In this document: piece after piece, positions 1 through 11,711 of the stretch
How positions within the stretch are numbered: the first letter of the stretch is position 1
How the letters are laid out: each line of letters opens with the position of its first letter
DNA from: Beverwykella pulmonaria
Lineage: Eukaryota; Ascomycota; Dothideomycetes; Pleosporales; Melanommataceae
NCBI GenBank assembly: GCA_001599595.1
Contig: BCHH01000002.1
Span: forward strand, 348,390-412,389
Reading direction: 5' to 3'
Length of the DNA: 64,000 nucleotides
Position numbers and translations under genes: made by a program
Notes under the pieces: model-generated
Told to the model about the DNA's origin: nothing
Seen by the model: only the letters and a program-made list of their open reading frames with translations
The model's database searches: none

Positions 1-863
1 TAGCGGCCGAGTTCTGATTCATCTAGCTCCCGTACAAGGCGTATGAAGACGCGAGAAAGGGATCGAGGCGGGTGCGTGCATATGGCTATGTATTCCGGTT
101 AACGAGTGACAGCTCGTTGGAGTGGTCTCGTCCCGCTAAAGGCACTTGATACAGTATTTTGACCTGCATCAAATCCCATACTGCGGGACCGCTTCTCTAG
201 TATTCAAATATAGCTCTTCCTGCACAACGACATCTCATTGTTCTGCTGTCTTGTTTCGGCGGGCGATCTGCATGCAACGCACAGGGGAATCTCCCCAGAC
301 GGGGAAACCTGGGGATCGCCCCTCGGATATCGTCAACCGAGTAAGCATTATCTACCGACCCACCTCCTATACGACGCTGATGCTTTTCCGACTACCCGCG
401 AGCTCAACACTTCTTTGATTTCAAACACTCCCCAGGTTATCTCGTGGCCGCCACGCGGAGCCAAGATACAGGGAACAACAAGCGCGTCTTCGGAGCCTCG
501 AGCGGAGATACAGGTAGGTCCCCACCAATCAAGGGTGCTAAAAACACCCATATTTATCCCCATGGGGTCAAGACGATCCATTCCATATAAACCCAAAGCA
601 CGACCCTGACACGCCTGCGCCCCGGAGATAGCCCGATTCCTCGGGATGCCCGCCAAATTCACGGGGGCATGAACCTCATCCTGGCTTAGTATTCTCCACC
701 TCTGCCCCGGGCTCTCCAGACTCCACACAGTAGAGACCAGGATCCGCCAAAGGCGTTTCTGGGGCATAAAAAGTGACCAAATCCCCAGATTTGCCTCGCC
801 CTCCTCCCCAGGCTCGACCATCTACCTTTGTCCCTTCGTTTCGTACTTGGCACACCTTCGAAC
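1..863. other. intergenic, upstream of the TRI12-like pump
   Basis: No coding region is supported here. The open frames on both strands are short, lack recognisable protein motifs and overlap one another. The segment presumably contains the promoter and 5' leader of the efflux pump that starts at 864. Confidence 0.5.
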
Positions 864-2741
864 ATGGAGAACGAGAAAATTGCAGAGGTTTCCACCTCCA
901 ACGACCACAACGAACTGACTCACCATGCCAGTCAGGGCCTCCATCACGATCATGTCGCTGCTGAAGCGCTCGGTGGCCACACCGGGGATCTACCGGAAGG
1001 CTACTACCGGAGCATGGGCTTCATTGGCACTGTCATCGTGAGTAACAGGCCCCTGGGGTCCCACAGCCTTAACACTGACAACACGTTTAGGCTACTTGCC
1101 TTGCCCAAATATCTGGATACTTGGGATGGGTTCTTCCAGCCAACACTCTCACTTTAATCAATGCTGCAATCGGGCCCTCACCCAACATCATTTGGGTATC
1201 TATATCATGGACGGCAGGCTTCGCTGTAGGCTTCACGCTCGTAGGACGACTCTCGGATATTTTTGGTCGTCGCTGGTTCTTCATCGCTTCGTCCATTCTC
1301 GGCTTGGTCGGGAACATAATCGGTGCCAGTGCTCAGAGCATCAACATGCTCATTGCGACAAACTCAATCAACGGGCTTGCGGCTGCTGGCCAGCTATCGT
1401 TCCACGTTATCCTAGGCGAACTTGTCCCGAACGCGCTCCGAGGTCCAGTCAACGCCTTTGTCCTGTCCACCTCTGTTCCATTCGCTGTCTTCGGGCCCCC
1501 GGTTGCGCGTGCCTTTTACGAGAACACTGCTCTACAGTGGCGATGGTGCTATATTCTCGGCGTCATTGTGAACGCCCTGGCAGTCACTCTATACTTCTTC
1601 TTCTACCACCCGCCCACATATGTGAGTTCTTCACTGCCCTTCTCCCTTTACAACTACTAACAGTGCCCAGGAAATGTTGCACATCGGCGGAAAGTCTAAG
1701 CTCAAGCAATTGAAGACCCTGGACTGGATGGGCATTTTCCTATTCACAGTCGGCCTCGTTGTCTTCCTCATCGGCCTCAACTGGGGCGGATCCGCCTACC
1801 CCTGGAAATCTGGCCACGTTCTCGGCGCCCTCTTTGGAGGCTTCTTCACGATCGTACTATTCGGCCTCTGGGAGGCGTACTCTGGACTTGAGTATCCCCT
1901 CATTCCCATGCGACTCTTTAGGAATATTCAGTACGACGCAAATGTTGCATGTGCTAGCTTTGGAGCTGTGGTCTATTACGCGAATACAGTTATCTGGCCA
2001 AACATGATTGGCGCGTTGTTCACTAAGGATATCAAAGAGACTGGATGGCTTTCGTGCGCCGTTGGTGGTGGTCTTCTCCTCGGACAAATCATGGGTGGCA
2101 TCGGCGTCCGCTTCGTCCCACGCATGAAGATCCAAATGACCGTCGCATCAACGGTAACCGTAGCCTTCGTCGCCGCGCTCGCTGCGTCAAATGCCAACAC
2201 CAAGAGCATGACTACCGCACTACTTCTCATTGGTACCATTGGGGCCGGATATATCGAGAACCTTACCCTAAGTTCAACCGCTTACCTCTGGGATCCGGCG
2301 GATATTGGTCTAGTCACTGGTGTTCTTGGCGCGATCCGCACATCCATCTCTGCCGTGGCTACCAGCATGTACTCATCCATCCTCACCACCGAGGCCTCGA
2401 AGTACATCCCAGAATACGTAACGCCGGCTGCTCTTCAGGCCGGCCTCCCGGAGTCCTCGCTTCCATCGCTGTTCGCGGGAATCACGCTCGGGGACTTCTC
2501 AGCCGTCCCAGACATCACGCCTGGCATCATCGCGGTGGTCGGTGATCAAGTCAAGCATGCGTATTCGCTCGCATTCAGGACTGTTTTCTTGTGCACTCTA
2601 CCGTTTGGCGTTCTGTTGCTGATTGCGGCTTTGTTTTCGCCCAACGTGGAAGACTATTTGACTGATGAAGTGGCGCGGAAGCTGGGCGGTGGAGAGAAGA
2701 CGGAGAATGCGGTGCGGAAGGAGATAGTTGATGAGGCGTGA
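864..2741 (+). CDS. MFS efflux pump, TRI12/siderophore-transporter type
   Basis: Three exons are inferred: 864-1037, 1091-1621 and 1671-2741, joined in phase to give about 591 residues. Both introns have GTGAGT donors. The protein is a multi-pass membrane transporter of the major facilitator superfamily. The loop motif GRLSDIFGRR (motif A) is visible, as are the N-terminal YYRSMGFIGT and the INAAIGPSPNIIW block typical of the fungal TRI12/trichothecene-efflux and siderophore-transporter group. Length fits that family (about 580-600 residues, 14 helices). The substrate cannot be read from sequence; family members export mycotoxins or import iron siderophores at the plasma membrane. No biosynthetic gene cluster is visible beside it, so a link to a toxin is not implied. 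The start was chosen as the first ATG giving the conserved N-terminus. Confidence 0.88.
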
Positions 2742-3315
2742 TTCAGTTGTCACATAGAAGGGTAGAATTTTGTATAGACTTAGACGGAGAGGTTCTTTAT
2801 TGCATTGCGGACTATATTATCATTTGCTTCGAATGGCATCCAGTTTAAGCTTTGCAGGCGCAAGATTCTAAGTTCATAGCAGGGGTAAGCAGGAACGGTG
2901 GGCTGCTGATAAGCTTCAATTTTGATTGGCCTGTTAATCTTCCTTTCTTCCTTCAACTATTGCTGCTGCCTGCTGCCGTCTTCCTTCTGTCTTCTTCTGC
3001 TTCATCTCTTATTTTGCATCCGCACGCCTTTCGCCCCTCCCTCGATCCTTCGCGGAAGCCGGTTGTCGCTCTTGCTAGTAGGGTCTATCCTAAGTAGCTT
3101 TTAACCCTGAGCCTATTTTTTACGAGGCGTGCAAGTTGGTTGCTTCAGAAACTTCGACCCCGTAGTTTTTGCGCACACTGGCTGTGGCTATGCAACGAAA
3201 ATCACTGCGCCTCCTTCAAATTTACGAGATAACTACCCTGCCTCGGTTTGCAGAAAGATATCTTTGTCTCATCTGCTCCATTACTTTTTCGCGTCCGCAA
3301 AATTAATGGTCCAGG
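2742..3315. other. intergenic spacer
   Basis: This lies between the pump stop codon and the HET gene. It has pyrimidine-rich stretches around 2940-3010 but no supported gene. Confidence 0.5.
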
Positions 3316-5541
3316 ATGAAGGCATGTCAAATCGCTAGCGTTTTTCACAAGGAGCCTTCCTCAGACTCGGAAGCGGGTAGTGCAACCCCGTCATGTCCGA
3401 ATTGTGCAACGATAGCTCAAGCTACGGAATATATGTATTACATCAAAATTGGCACATTCGGAAGTTTCAAGAGCCAGACATCCTGTTTGACTTGTCAGAA
3501 TGTCGTGGAATGTCTCGTGGACGAACATAGGAGATTCTATCCAGAGGAGTATATCAATGATTATGATGATGTCAATTTGTGGTTCTACAAGGACAATTGG
3601 AGCATAGCATTGTCCAAATCTAGTGTAATGCATCTCTCGCAACGATTCACGTGAACGCATAGGATAAATCTTTCTGACTGTGGACAGGTCCATTTAATTC
3701 GTATCGGGGACCCGAAATTACATGACGGCATTGCGTTGAACTCGCTGGACCCCCAATGGATCGACATCGAGCGCCTACGTTCATGTGTACAGCTATGCAA
3801 TGAAAATCACGGAGGCACATGCCACACCATCACTGATCCATGGCGGATGTTCCCTCAGCCAGAGAATTTGTTTCTAATCGACGTCCAGCAGCGATGCCTT
3901 GTGCCTAGAAAGGAAACAGATATATATATGGCATTAAGCTACGTTTGGGGCATTTCAACAGGACCGCCGTTCCAAACTACATTGGAGAATTTCAACGATT
4001 TATGCCAAGTCAATGCTTTTGATCTTCCAACGATTCGCGGGCGCCTCCCAAAGACCATACACGACAGTATGATTTTAACGGCACTGCTAGGCTGTAGATT
4101 CCTATGGGTCGACCGGTTCTGCATTGTCCAGGACGATATTAAGCATAAGGCGACGTCGTTGAGATCTATGGCATCTATATACGCCAACTCGTATGTTACG
4201 ATTGTGGCTGGAGACGGCGATGATTCACATGGACTTTCTGGGATCCGCTCTGCTCACGCTCGAAGAACTATGCCGTTTAGGTCCTTCAACTTTGGGCCCG
4301 ATTGTCAGGCTATAACCAGGCTTCCTAAGCATATCCACACTAACAGGTACCACACACGGGGCTGGACATTTCAGGAGTATTTTCTGTCACCACGAAAATT
4401 GATATTCGAGAACAATACTTTTAGATGGCTTTGCAACAAAGTGTCTTGGACCGAAAATAGCAGCAACCCAGTGGCTGAAACGGACGAGGTCTTGGGTACT
4501 AAAATGATGTGGTCGAATCTCCCACTTTATACTAGAGTGGTCGAGGCATACAGCAAGCGCCAGTTGACCTATGTTGAAGATACTTTAGATGCGTTCGGAG
4601 CTATCATTTCTACTTTTAGTCGTTCTATGATAGGAGGGATCCTGCACGGATTACCTGAGATTACCTTTGACGGTATGCTTTTATGGGAACCAGATGGACC
4701 TGTCCAGCGGAGGAAAGGCGTATCTGGATCAATTCTACAAGTATTTCCAAGCTGGTCGTGGGCAGGCTGGGCTGGAAGTATCTCCTTTAGTGTTTACGAT
4801 ATAGGACATGAGTATCTAGACGACGGGGAAACCAGCGGTCCTCCGTGGTTAAGTATCAGACCCATACTCACATGGTATAAAGTCCATGCCCGCGAAGAAG
4901 GCCCCCCAACACCGATACGTCCCAAGTTCTACGATTACTGTCATCGTTACTTCGCCCCGGGAGAGGAAGACCACCTGCAGTCAATTCTTCCAAAAGGAAC
5001 CCGGCTTCGGCATCCGATTCCAATACCTTCTTCTCCACTTCTCCCGAAATATTATGAGTGGGGGCCCATCATCTCATGTCGCACGCGCCGGCTACACCTC
5101 CTTATCGGCGAGAAGGTCCCACAAACGAGGTGGCTGGCTTCAGGAATAAAGTTCTTGTTAACGTACCTCACTGATGAGAACAAAAACATAGTAGGCGCAG
5201 TACTTCTTAACAGCCTGGAGGAGAACAAGGCTCCAGTTGGCCAATCGATTGAGTGTATATGTCTCAGTGCCGGAGAAGCAGACTTGCGTAATCGCGCAGG
5301 CAATTTTGAATGTTTGCCAGAAGTGGCACGATTCCATCAGAATTGTTTCGGCAATGGGAAATGCTGTTGGTCTGGTCGTACAGAATGCGGAGTGAAAGAC
5401 GATGACCTGCTCTACAGGTTCTATAACATTATGTGGATCGAATGGGAAGATGGCATTGCATATCGTGTGGCAATTGGCCGCGTCTTTCAGGACTTTTGGG
5501 ACAATGCCCCCACCGAAGAGATCAATGTTCGTTTAGGATAA
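3316..5541 (+). CDS. HET-domain (heterokaryon incompatibility) protein
   Basis: Two exons are inferred, 3316-3624 and 3688-5541, giving about 720 residues. The donor GTAATG at 3625 was chosen because the GTGAAC at 3651 would break the frame. A CTGAC branch-like motif lies before the acceptor. The HET domain begins with YMALSYVWG (about residue 183) and continues through FLWVDRFCIVQDD and a later RGWTFQEYFLSPRKL block, the usual three HET landmarks. The N-terminus has paired cysteines (CPNC, CLTC), common in HET proteins and perhaps metal-binding. HET proteins act in non-self recognition and programmed cell death after hyphal fusion; the partner is unknown here. A second HET gene lies at the other end of the window. 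Confidence 0.88.
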
Positions 5542-6785
5542 TTGATTTGCCCTCTATGGGTTGAGAATAGCATCCATGATTAGAGTTGACGATTTAACGG
5601 CTGCGTGTTGATTATTCTTATGGTGGACTTTACTATGATCTTCGATCACTTTCCACGGGTACCGTGAATTTGGACAATTAGCATTACAATAAGTCAATAT
5701 ACGAGTTCGGAATGGGAAGGTTATCTCAGACACGCTGGTAAATACAATAGTACACAACCTAGTTATGATTCTCCCTCTACCCAGATACTAAAGCCTGTCC
5801 CCGTTATTTGTATCACAGCGTCCACATAGTAGACATCGCGAGGCGATGCAAGCACAAGCGTGACTAAAGTTAATTAGGAATAGATTCTTGGCTACTAGCC
5901 TCTACTGCCATGCATTCTTTCCGTCCCAATCTAATTGCAAATACAGACAACTTCCACGAAAGGGATAGACCAAACAGATCCACCTATGCGAGCGCTGCCG
6001 CATTCGAACATATATCCACAAATCTGATTTCCAAAACAAAACACAGATTTCCCCAACGCATCATCTCCAAATTACAAAGAGTAGACACAATAAAGCAAAA
6101 TCACGAGGTCCACTTAAAACCATGCCAGAAACGCCACGCTAAAGGTCGCGAAGCCGAAGCTCATTGTGGAGTGAGAGACAGACCGGAGATATGGGTATAG
6201 AGAAGACGCTGCGACAAGTTCAAGGGCGAAGTTCAACCTCAGACATGTGCGATGGAATGAACAGGAAGAAAGACGAGAACACATGTATAAGAAACAACGT
6301 ATCGGCGGTTGAGGCGCATCAGTGACAGTCAAAAATCAAGGAGACTGTTCTTCCTGCACGTAAGTTTTCATATGGTCCTCCAAGCACAATACAGGTGGTG
6401 AGAGTGATGGTGATCGGTAGGTAACTCGGTTCCGGACAAGTAGCTTTGCTGGTAATATGGGTTAGCTGTTCTCGCAAAATGAGTCGCCACGTTAATTTAA
6501 AGGTTCCGAGCGTGTTCTCCGGGTAGGGTGTATTTATTCAAGTATTCTTGCTCCAGTGAATCGGTATTTCGAGGTTGTGGTTCAAAGGGAGATCCATCCA
6601 ATTGGTTTCCATAATCATCGTGGAGCTGGAAATGCGCTGGGATAATGTACTTCTCTTCAATAGCTTCTCAACGTCTCGACACTTTACTCGTCGTCTGCTC
6701 ACATCGGGTTAGTCACAGCCTGTCAACGCTCAAATTAGGAGCCAACGAGGACTGCAGTGGCACAATAGGTAGTCTGTGAATATCT
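5542..6785. other. intergenic spacer
   Basis: This 1.2-kb stretch lies between the 3' ends of a plus-strand HET gene and a minus-strand regulator gene. Only short, overlapping open frames without motifs are seen. It probably contains the two 3' untranslated regions. Confidence 0.5.
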
Positions 6786-9210
6786 TCATGCACCAAAGTC
6801 ATGAGAAAAAGTGCCAGATCCGTATTGGGCACTCCAATCGGCCTGCGACTCCAGCATCCAGCTAACGGGGTCAAATATCTCGAAGCTATTCGCACTCGCA
6901 AGCCCGTTCGGTAGCTGTAGCGGCATGCTCAGCGTGTTAAGATGTGGGTTGAAGTTCGGCAGGCCGTGAGCGGGGTTCTCGAGCACGACGCCTGGCGGGG
7001 GAGTTGAGTTCGTTGAGCTGTCAGGATTGGTGGGATTATTGACGACTGTTGCATCGAGCTGTTCGGCGGCTCCACTGACTTGTGACTCTCGCCACCGCCA
7101 AACGCAGTCGAACACCACGCTCATGCTCATACGACTGCGTATGATCAGACCAAGGGGGTCTTCCAGCATGGAGGTACTCTCCCTACGTTGTGTTGATTGA
7201 TTCGCTTGTTGCTGGTTATTGAACATAGCCATGCCCTGATTCCCAACGATGGGAGACTGCGACATGCTGTGTAGGCTCCGACCTCGAGAGCTTTCTTTCC
7301 AGAGCTGGGCAAGCACTTCAGCAAGACGGTCCAGCAGGTCGTTCGGCATTACTTTCGATTTACGTAAGGCATCAATAGTTTGGAGCACGTAGTGGCGGCC
7401 CTGATCTGCAGGCAGCCTGGCAGCGAAGTCGGAGTTGAGGAGTTTGAGTAAAGCAAATCCGGCCGCGAGAGCCATCTGCATAATATAGTATGGAACATAC
7501 TTCAGTTTGTCCTCCTTCTGCAGCTTGAATGTGCGATCTAGGAACGCAGTAGCAGCGAAGTACAATGCGACGAGATCGTCCCGCCGTTCAAGACGAGGTT
7601 CGGTATTGAAGAAGGAGTAGAGGTGGAGATGCAAGGACACTGCGCAATGGTGGAGCTCCTCCAATTCTATATTGCAAATTAGAATTCAGGCTCATAGTGC
7701 ACAACCAATTTTTGTTGTTTCTGTGATCAGGCTCACCATTGTCAACCCCGTCAAGTCCTCCGCGCTCTTCATTCAAGCGGTCCGCTTCTAGGTTCATGTA
7801 TGTCGTAGCGGAGCTATCCGAAAATCGGTGACTGTTTGCCGAATAGAGTAGTTTGTTGATCCGACTAGCAGCCATCTCCTGGCGGAGCCGAACAAACAGA
7901 TTGGGCGACATCACCTTCATGTGATCTTCGTCGTCCACCCTGAACTCTAAGGTAGAATCGTAGAGGGTTATTGACGGCTGTCCATAGCCGGTGGATACGC
8001 TGTACCAGTGTCAGCCAGAATTTCGCATAGAATATTCCGGTTTTTCTTACGTTTGGGCTACGATATTGCAAACAGCCCATGTCCTCAGCCTATCTTGTAT
8101 ATCTTCCTGCCGTAACCGCACCTTGGTCCTCGAGAAATCCTGTGGATGCGTGGGTTGGTGAAGACCAATTTGCATGGCAATCTGCATCATGACTCCACAG
8201 AGCATGAACGTAGGGTCTGAGCCAGTTGTTCTCGCAGGAAGAGGCCATGTGCAAAGCAAACATAGCGCCTTAACCACGTGGTGATTGGACTGGACCTTGA
8301 TTGTCTGCCATATCAAGTTCGTCAATGGGTCCTTAAGACGTTTGAGCAGTCCACCGCCGGCTTCATAATGACGGGCAGCCACACTAATGATGGCCCAAAA
8401 CAGCAACTTGGAGTCCTTGGCGCACACCTCATCTGGGGAACGTGTGGGGTCGAGGAACGGGAGAAACGGATGGTATAGTTGGAAGAAGTCGTCGAACAGC
8501 TCGCTGATCTGGGCAGGCCCGAGTCTGACTTCTCCCAGGGCGTGAAACATAGGGGATCCACTGCGTAGGTCCAGGAGCGATGTCGCAGCGACCTGCTGGT
8601 GCTGGGTCTGTAGGAATGCATCGTCCTCCTCGGTGTGTGCGGGTCCGGTCGCGAAAACGTGGTTCTCAGCTGTCGGTTGCGGGGGGTTCAACATGGGCTG
8701 GTGTGGCATCGTGGGCCGACCTTCGTACATGGCGAGGCGGTCGCGCAGCTGCTCCATCTCGCGCTCCATTTCGGCATTGCGGTTGCGTTTCCCCACGCGC
8801 TTGAAATTAGGTTCGATGACGCACTTGAGGTTTTGCTTCTCGCAGCGGCCACAGCTCTTGAAGGGATCCTGCTGTACGTTGCACTTGAGCTGTGTGGGAG
8901 TCAGCGGGGCAGGTGTGATTGTGGAATTGAGGACGCCCCAGGCAGGAAGGAAGGCATCTTTCTCCCCCGGTTCTGTGTGTGCGATACCGTGGATTGTTGC
9001 ACATACCTTCTGCTGCCGGCACTCGTTGCACGCCCTCTTCACGGCGGCATGCCGCCTCGAATGCGGGCGTCCGCTACTCTCGCCATTCTCGGCCTCGTCT
9101 TCGCTCGATGCCGGGCGCTTGAAGGTCTGGCCGCGCGCGCTCGTCGGGCTGTTCGCATAGGAGAGCTGGACTCCTTGCGTCCCCGGCGTCGTCGGTGACA
9201 TGGACAGCAT
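6786..9210 (-). CDS. Zn2Cys6 transcription factor with fungal middle homology region
   Basis: Four exons are inferred: 9210-9007, 8889-8051, 7999-7737 and 7666-6786, giving about 728 residues. The first intron (117 nt) splits the zinc cluster and, once removed, restores it exactly: CNECRQQKLKC (CX2CX6C) followed by CGRCEKQNLKC. A basic linker and a short heptad-like stretch (EMEREMEQLRDRLAMYEG) follow, as in dimerising Gal4-type factors. The middle region contains FLPFLDPTRSPDEV and FWAIISVAARHY, typical of the fungal-specific factor domain and resembling the Leu3/War1/PrtT-like group. It would act in the nucleus as a DNA-binding regulator; target genes are unknown. The 117-nt intron is a multiple of three without a stop, so a retained form would stay open but lose the zinc cluster. 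Confidence 0.85.
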
Positions 9211-10228
9211 CTAGGTGTTGTTTCTGAGCCCTTGGGTTACTGCACCGATATCGCTGCGAGAGCGGAAGAGTTTTGGCGGGGCTGATGTGGGCTCGTGCGC
9301 ACCACCTTCGAAGCTCAGTCTGATCACGCTCCGCACACTGCACACCCGCCTCAACCTAAACGGCACCCCGGGACGACGTCGAATTTATCGTGGGCCGCGC
9401 TGAGGGGGCGCCAGCACGCACAAGCTCTGATTGCTTCGTGTCGCTGTCGCTGTCGCTTAGGTGTCCGCTCATGTGATGTTGAGCGACGACAGCCAACGCT
9501 GCAGGGCCGGATACCACCGGAGAGGTTTGCATGGGACGTGGGAGTCTTTGCGAACAGAGAGTTGTTCGACACGGCGCGATACCCCTTTTATTCGCTCTCA
9601 ATTCCCACGACACCGCTGCCGTGAGTCACCCACCGCCGCGCACGAGGCCCAAGCATGGAGCGTGTGGGCGATTGACCCTGGTGATAGCCATTCACGACAA
9701 GCAAGTCGCCTGGCACAATCTCAGCCTCCCACTCTTGACCCGTCATTTCGGTGGAGCTGCTCGATGTGGGCAGGTAGACGGCAGGTGGCTTGCTCATTGG
9801 GATGACCATATGAGCTTCACCGCCTTGCCGAGTGTATCAATTGGTTTTCTTGGCTGGTGGTGAATGGTCCCTCCCTCACACACATCTTTTACCCTGACCA
9901 CGACATCTAAATAATCTAAGCATCGCGCCTTGATACTTGAAGCCTGCCACTGGCAGATAAGTTTCCACAAAGTCCTGTGCGCTTACTTCGGTCCCATTGG
10001 TTTCATGCTCATCACGGATTGTATGCAATATGGAATCACTCATTGCTTGCTAGTAAAGATTTTGGTTCTACTCAGCGAAATGTCCAGATGGACATTGAGG
10101 TAGATGTAGAATTCGCTTGATTTCATGAATTCCTAATGAAGCCGGCCTGAACCAGGAGACTGCCCATAATGCACATGAACACCGAATGCCCCGTTTTCGA
10201 TACCCATTCCCTCGACCTCACGCAGCAC
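9211..10228. other. intergenic, upstream of the Zn2Cys6 regulator
   Basis: This is about 1 kb between the start of the minus-strand regulator and the 3' end of the eL34 gene. It has GC-rich leader-like sequence near 9230-9600. No additional gene is supported. Confidence 0.5.
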
Positions 10229-10868
10229 TTAACGCTTCTTTTGCTGTGACTCCTTGAGGACCTTCTTGACGACCTTTTGCTCCTCGATCAGAAATGCGCG
10301 GACGATGCGGTCTTGAACGCAGTTGGCGCAACGGGAACCACTGTAAAGGTCTTAGCACTCTTCTAACATCAAACCAGTTCAGTCCATGAAGACATACCCA
10401 TATGCACGCTGGACCGTCTTCTTCGGGCGGGAGATCGAGGCGTATTCGCGGGGACGGAGGGCAGGGATGCCGGGGAGCTTGGTGCCGCAGTCCTGAGTCT
10501 GTCAGTCCGTGTTCTTCCATTCGATATGCCTTCCACTTACACCGCACTTGGGTGCTGTTCCCTTCTTCTTGATGTGTAGGTACCGCAACTCTCCTCCTGG
10601 GGTCTAGCCAAGATTTAGTATCCCGTCGTTTGGGCTGGCGGATTCATATGGAAACTAACCTTGACCTGTAGAAATGTTACCATTAGCATCTTCAGCTGCG
10701 CAGATTCTTCAGAGGGCGACTTACCACGCGGACCTTCTGGCTGCGGGTGTTATAGGGTGCTCTTCGGCGCTATCAAAATGTTAGCCTCCAATTCCAACCA
10801 ACTCCTGCTGCCAATTTATGCATCGAGTATTCGGGGGAGCGTACGTAGGTAAGCCTGGAGGACGGCAT
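10229..10868 (-). CDS. rpl34: 60S ribosomal protein L34 (eL34)
   Basis: Six exons are inferred: 10868-10845, 10769-10725, 10665-10660, 10603-10541, 10492-10398 and 10340-10229, giving 114 residues. The product matches eL34 of the large ribosomal subunit: [15 protein letters not shown], then VK, then [20 protein letters not shown], later [12 protein letters not shown] and [19 protein letters not shown], ending in a lysine/arginine-rich tail. Two CX2C pairs (CGDC and CANC) are the zinc-binding cysteines of the family. The third exon is only six nucleotides (GTCAAG), needed to supply the conserved Val-Lys and flanked by ACAG and GTTAGT. The start ATG has an AAAATGCC context. The gene is divergent from prp8 across about 840 bp. 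Family length is 114-121 residues, so the model is complete. Confidence 0.9.
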
Positions 10869-11711
10869 TTTGATGAAGTTCCCGGGAGTCAGATAGTCGA
10901 GTTTTCTAAGGCGGGTGGGTGAGTTCAGAGTCGCGAGATGTCTGCGCGTCGTAAGGGGAGGGATATGTACCTGAGTCTGTAGAGTTTGAATTAGACACCG
11001 GTAAGTATTATTTGCGCGTGGAGTGAGCGGGGGGAGACTTACCACACAGGGCGTTGGCGATGTCGTCGAGAAGATGTTGAAATTTTGGAGGACGGAGCCG
11101 AGTGTGCGCGACACACTTGGCGTGGTCTGATCTGGCCTAGCCTCCTGCACTGCTTCACGTGACTTGGTAGCCTCCTCGAAAAACATCATGTCGAAGCAAG
11201 TTGAATGTGCCACTCTTTCTCCGCCGTCGCAGCAACCCTCTTCATCGCGCTGCGCATCAATCCACGGCGCGCTCGATCTGCAGGTGGTCTGCACTATTCG
11301 CTTCGCGCTAGCGACCACTTTTTCCTCCGACTCCCGCTTTATTTGACGGCGGCGCCTTGCTGGGCTGTCGTCCTGAAGCTTCGACAGATCGCAGACGCAA
11401 CGCGACGCCCGAACTACCCCTACTAAATTCTGTGCGCGAACTCTGTTAATTCGAATTAAAAGGTTCGTGACAGCTCTCATTCCCCTCGAATTCTCCACGT
11501 TGATAACCGTGGCTGCCAACACCGTCGTCGAAAAGTTTCAGTCACCAGCAGCACTTCGGCTACTTTGCGACGACGCTATCCTTGTTCCCTTCTTTCCGAC
11601 TACCACTTCACCACCACCTGTTGTTGCACACTCTTCAAGCCCTCGACAAGTCCATAGCTCCTTACTGACCGTTTTAGGACATTTCACCCTCCAAAGCTGA
11701 GCGATCCCACT
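10869..11711. promoter_or_regulatory. divergent promoter region of rpl34 and prp8
   Basis: This 843-bp region separates the start codons of two oppositely transcribed housekeeping genes. It must hold both promoters and both 5' leaders. Pyrimidine-rich stretches before the prp8 ATG fit a fungal leader. Open frames crossing it have no recognisable product. Confidence 0.6.

Noticed and set aside
8633..9198. Long plus-strand open frames opposite the Zn2Cys6 gene
   Set aside because: They lie antisense to well-supported coding exons in GC-rich sequence and have no motif; shadow frames.
10218..10547. 109-codon minus frame over the eL34 gene
   Set aside because: It reads through introns in the wrong frame; the spliced eL34 model explains the sequence.
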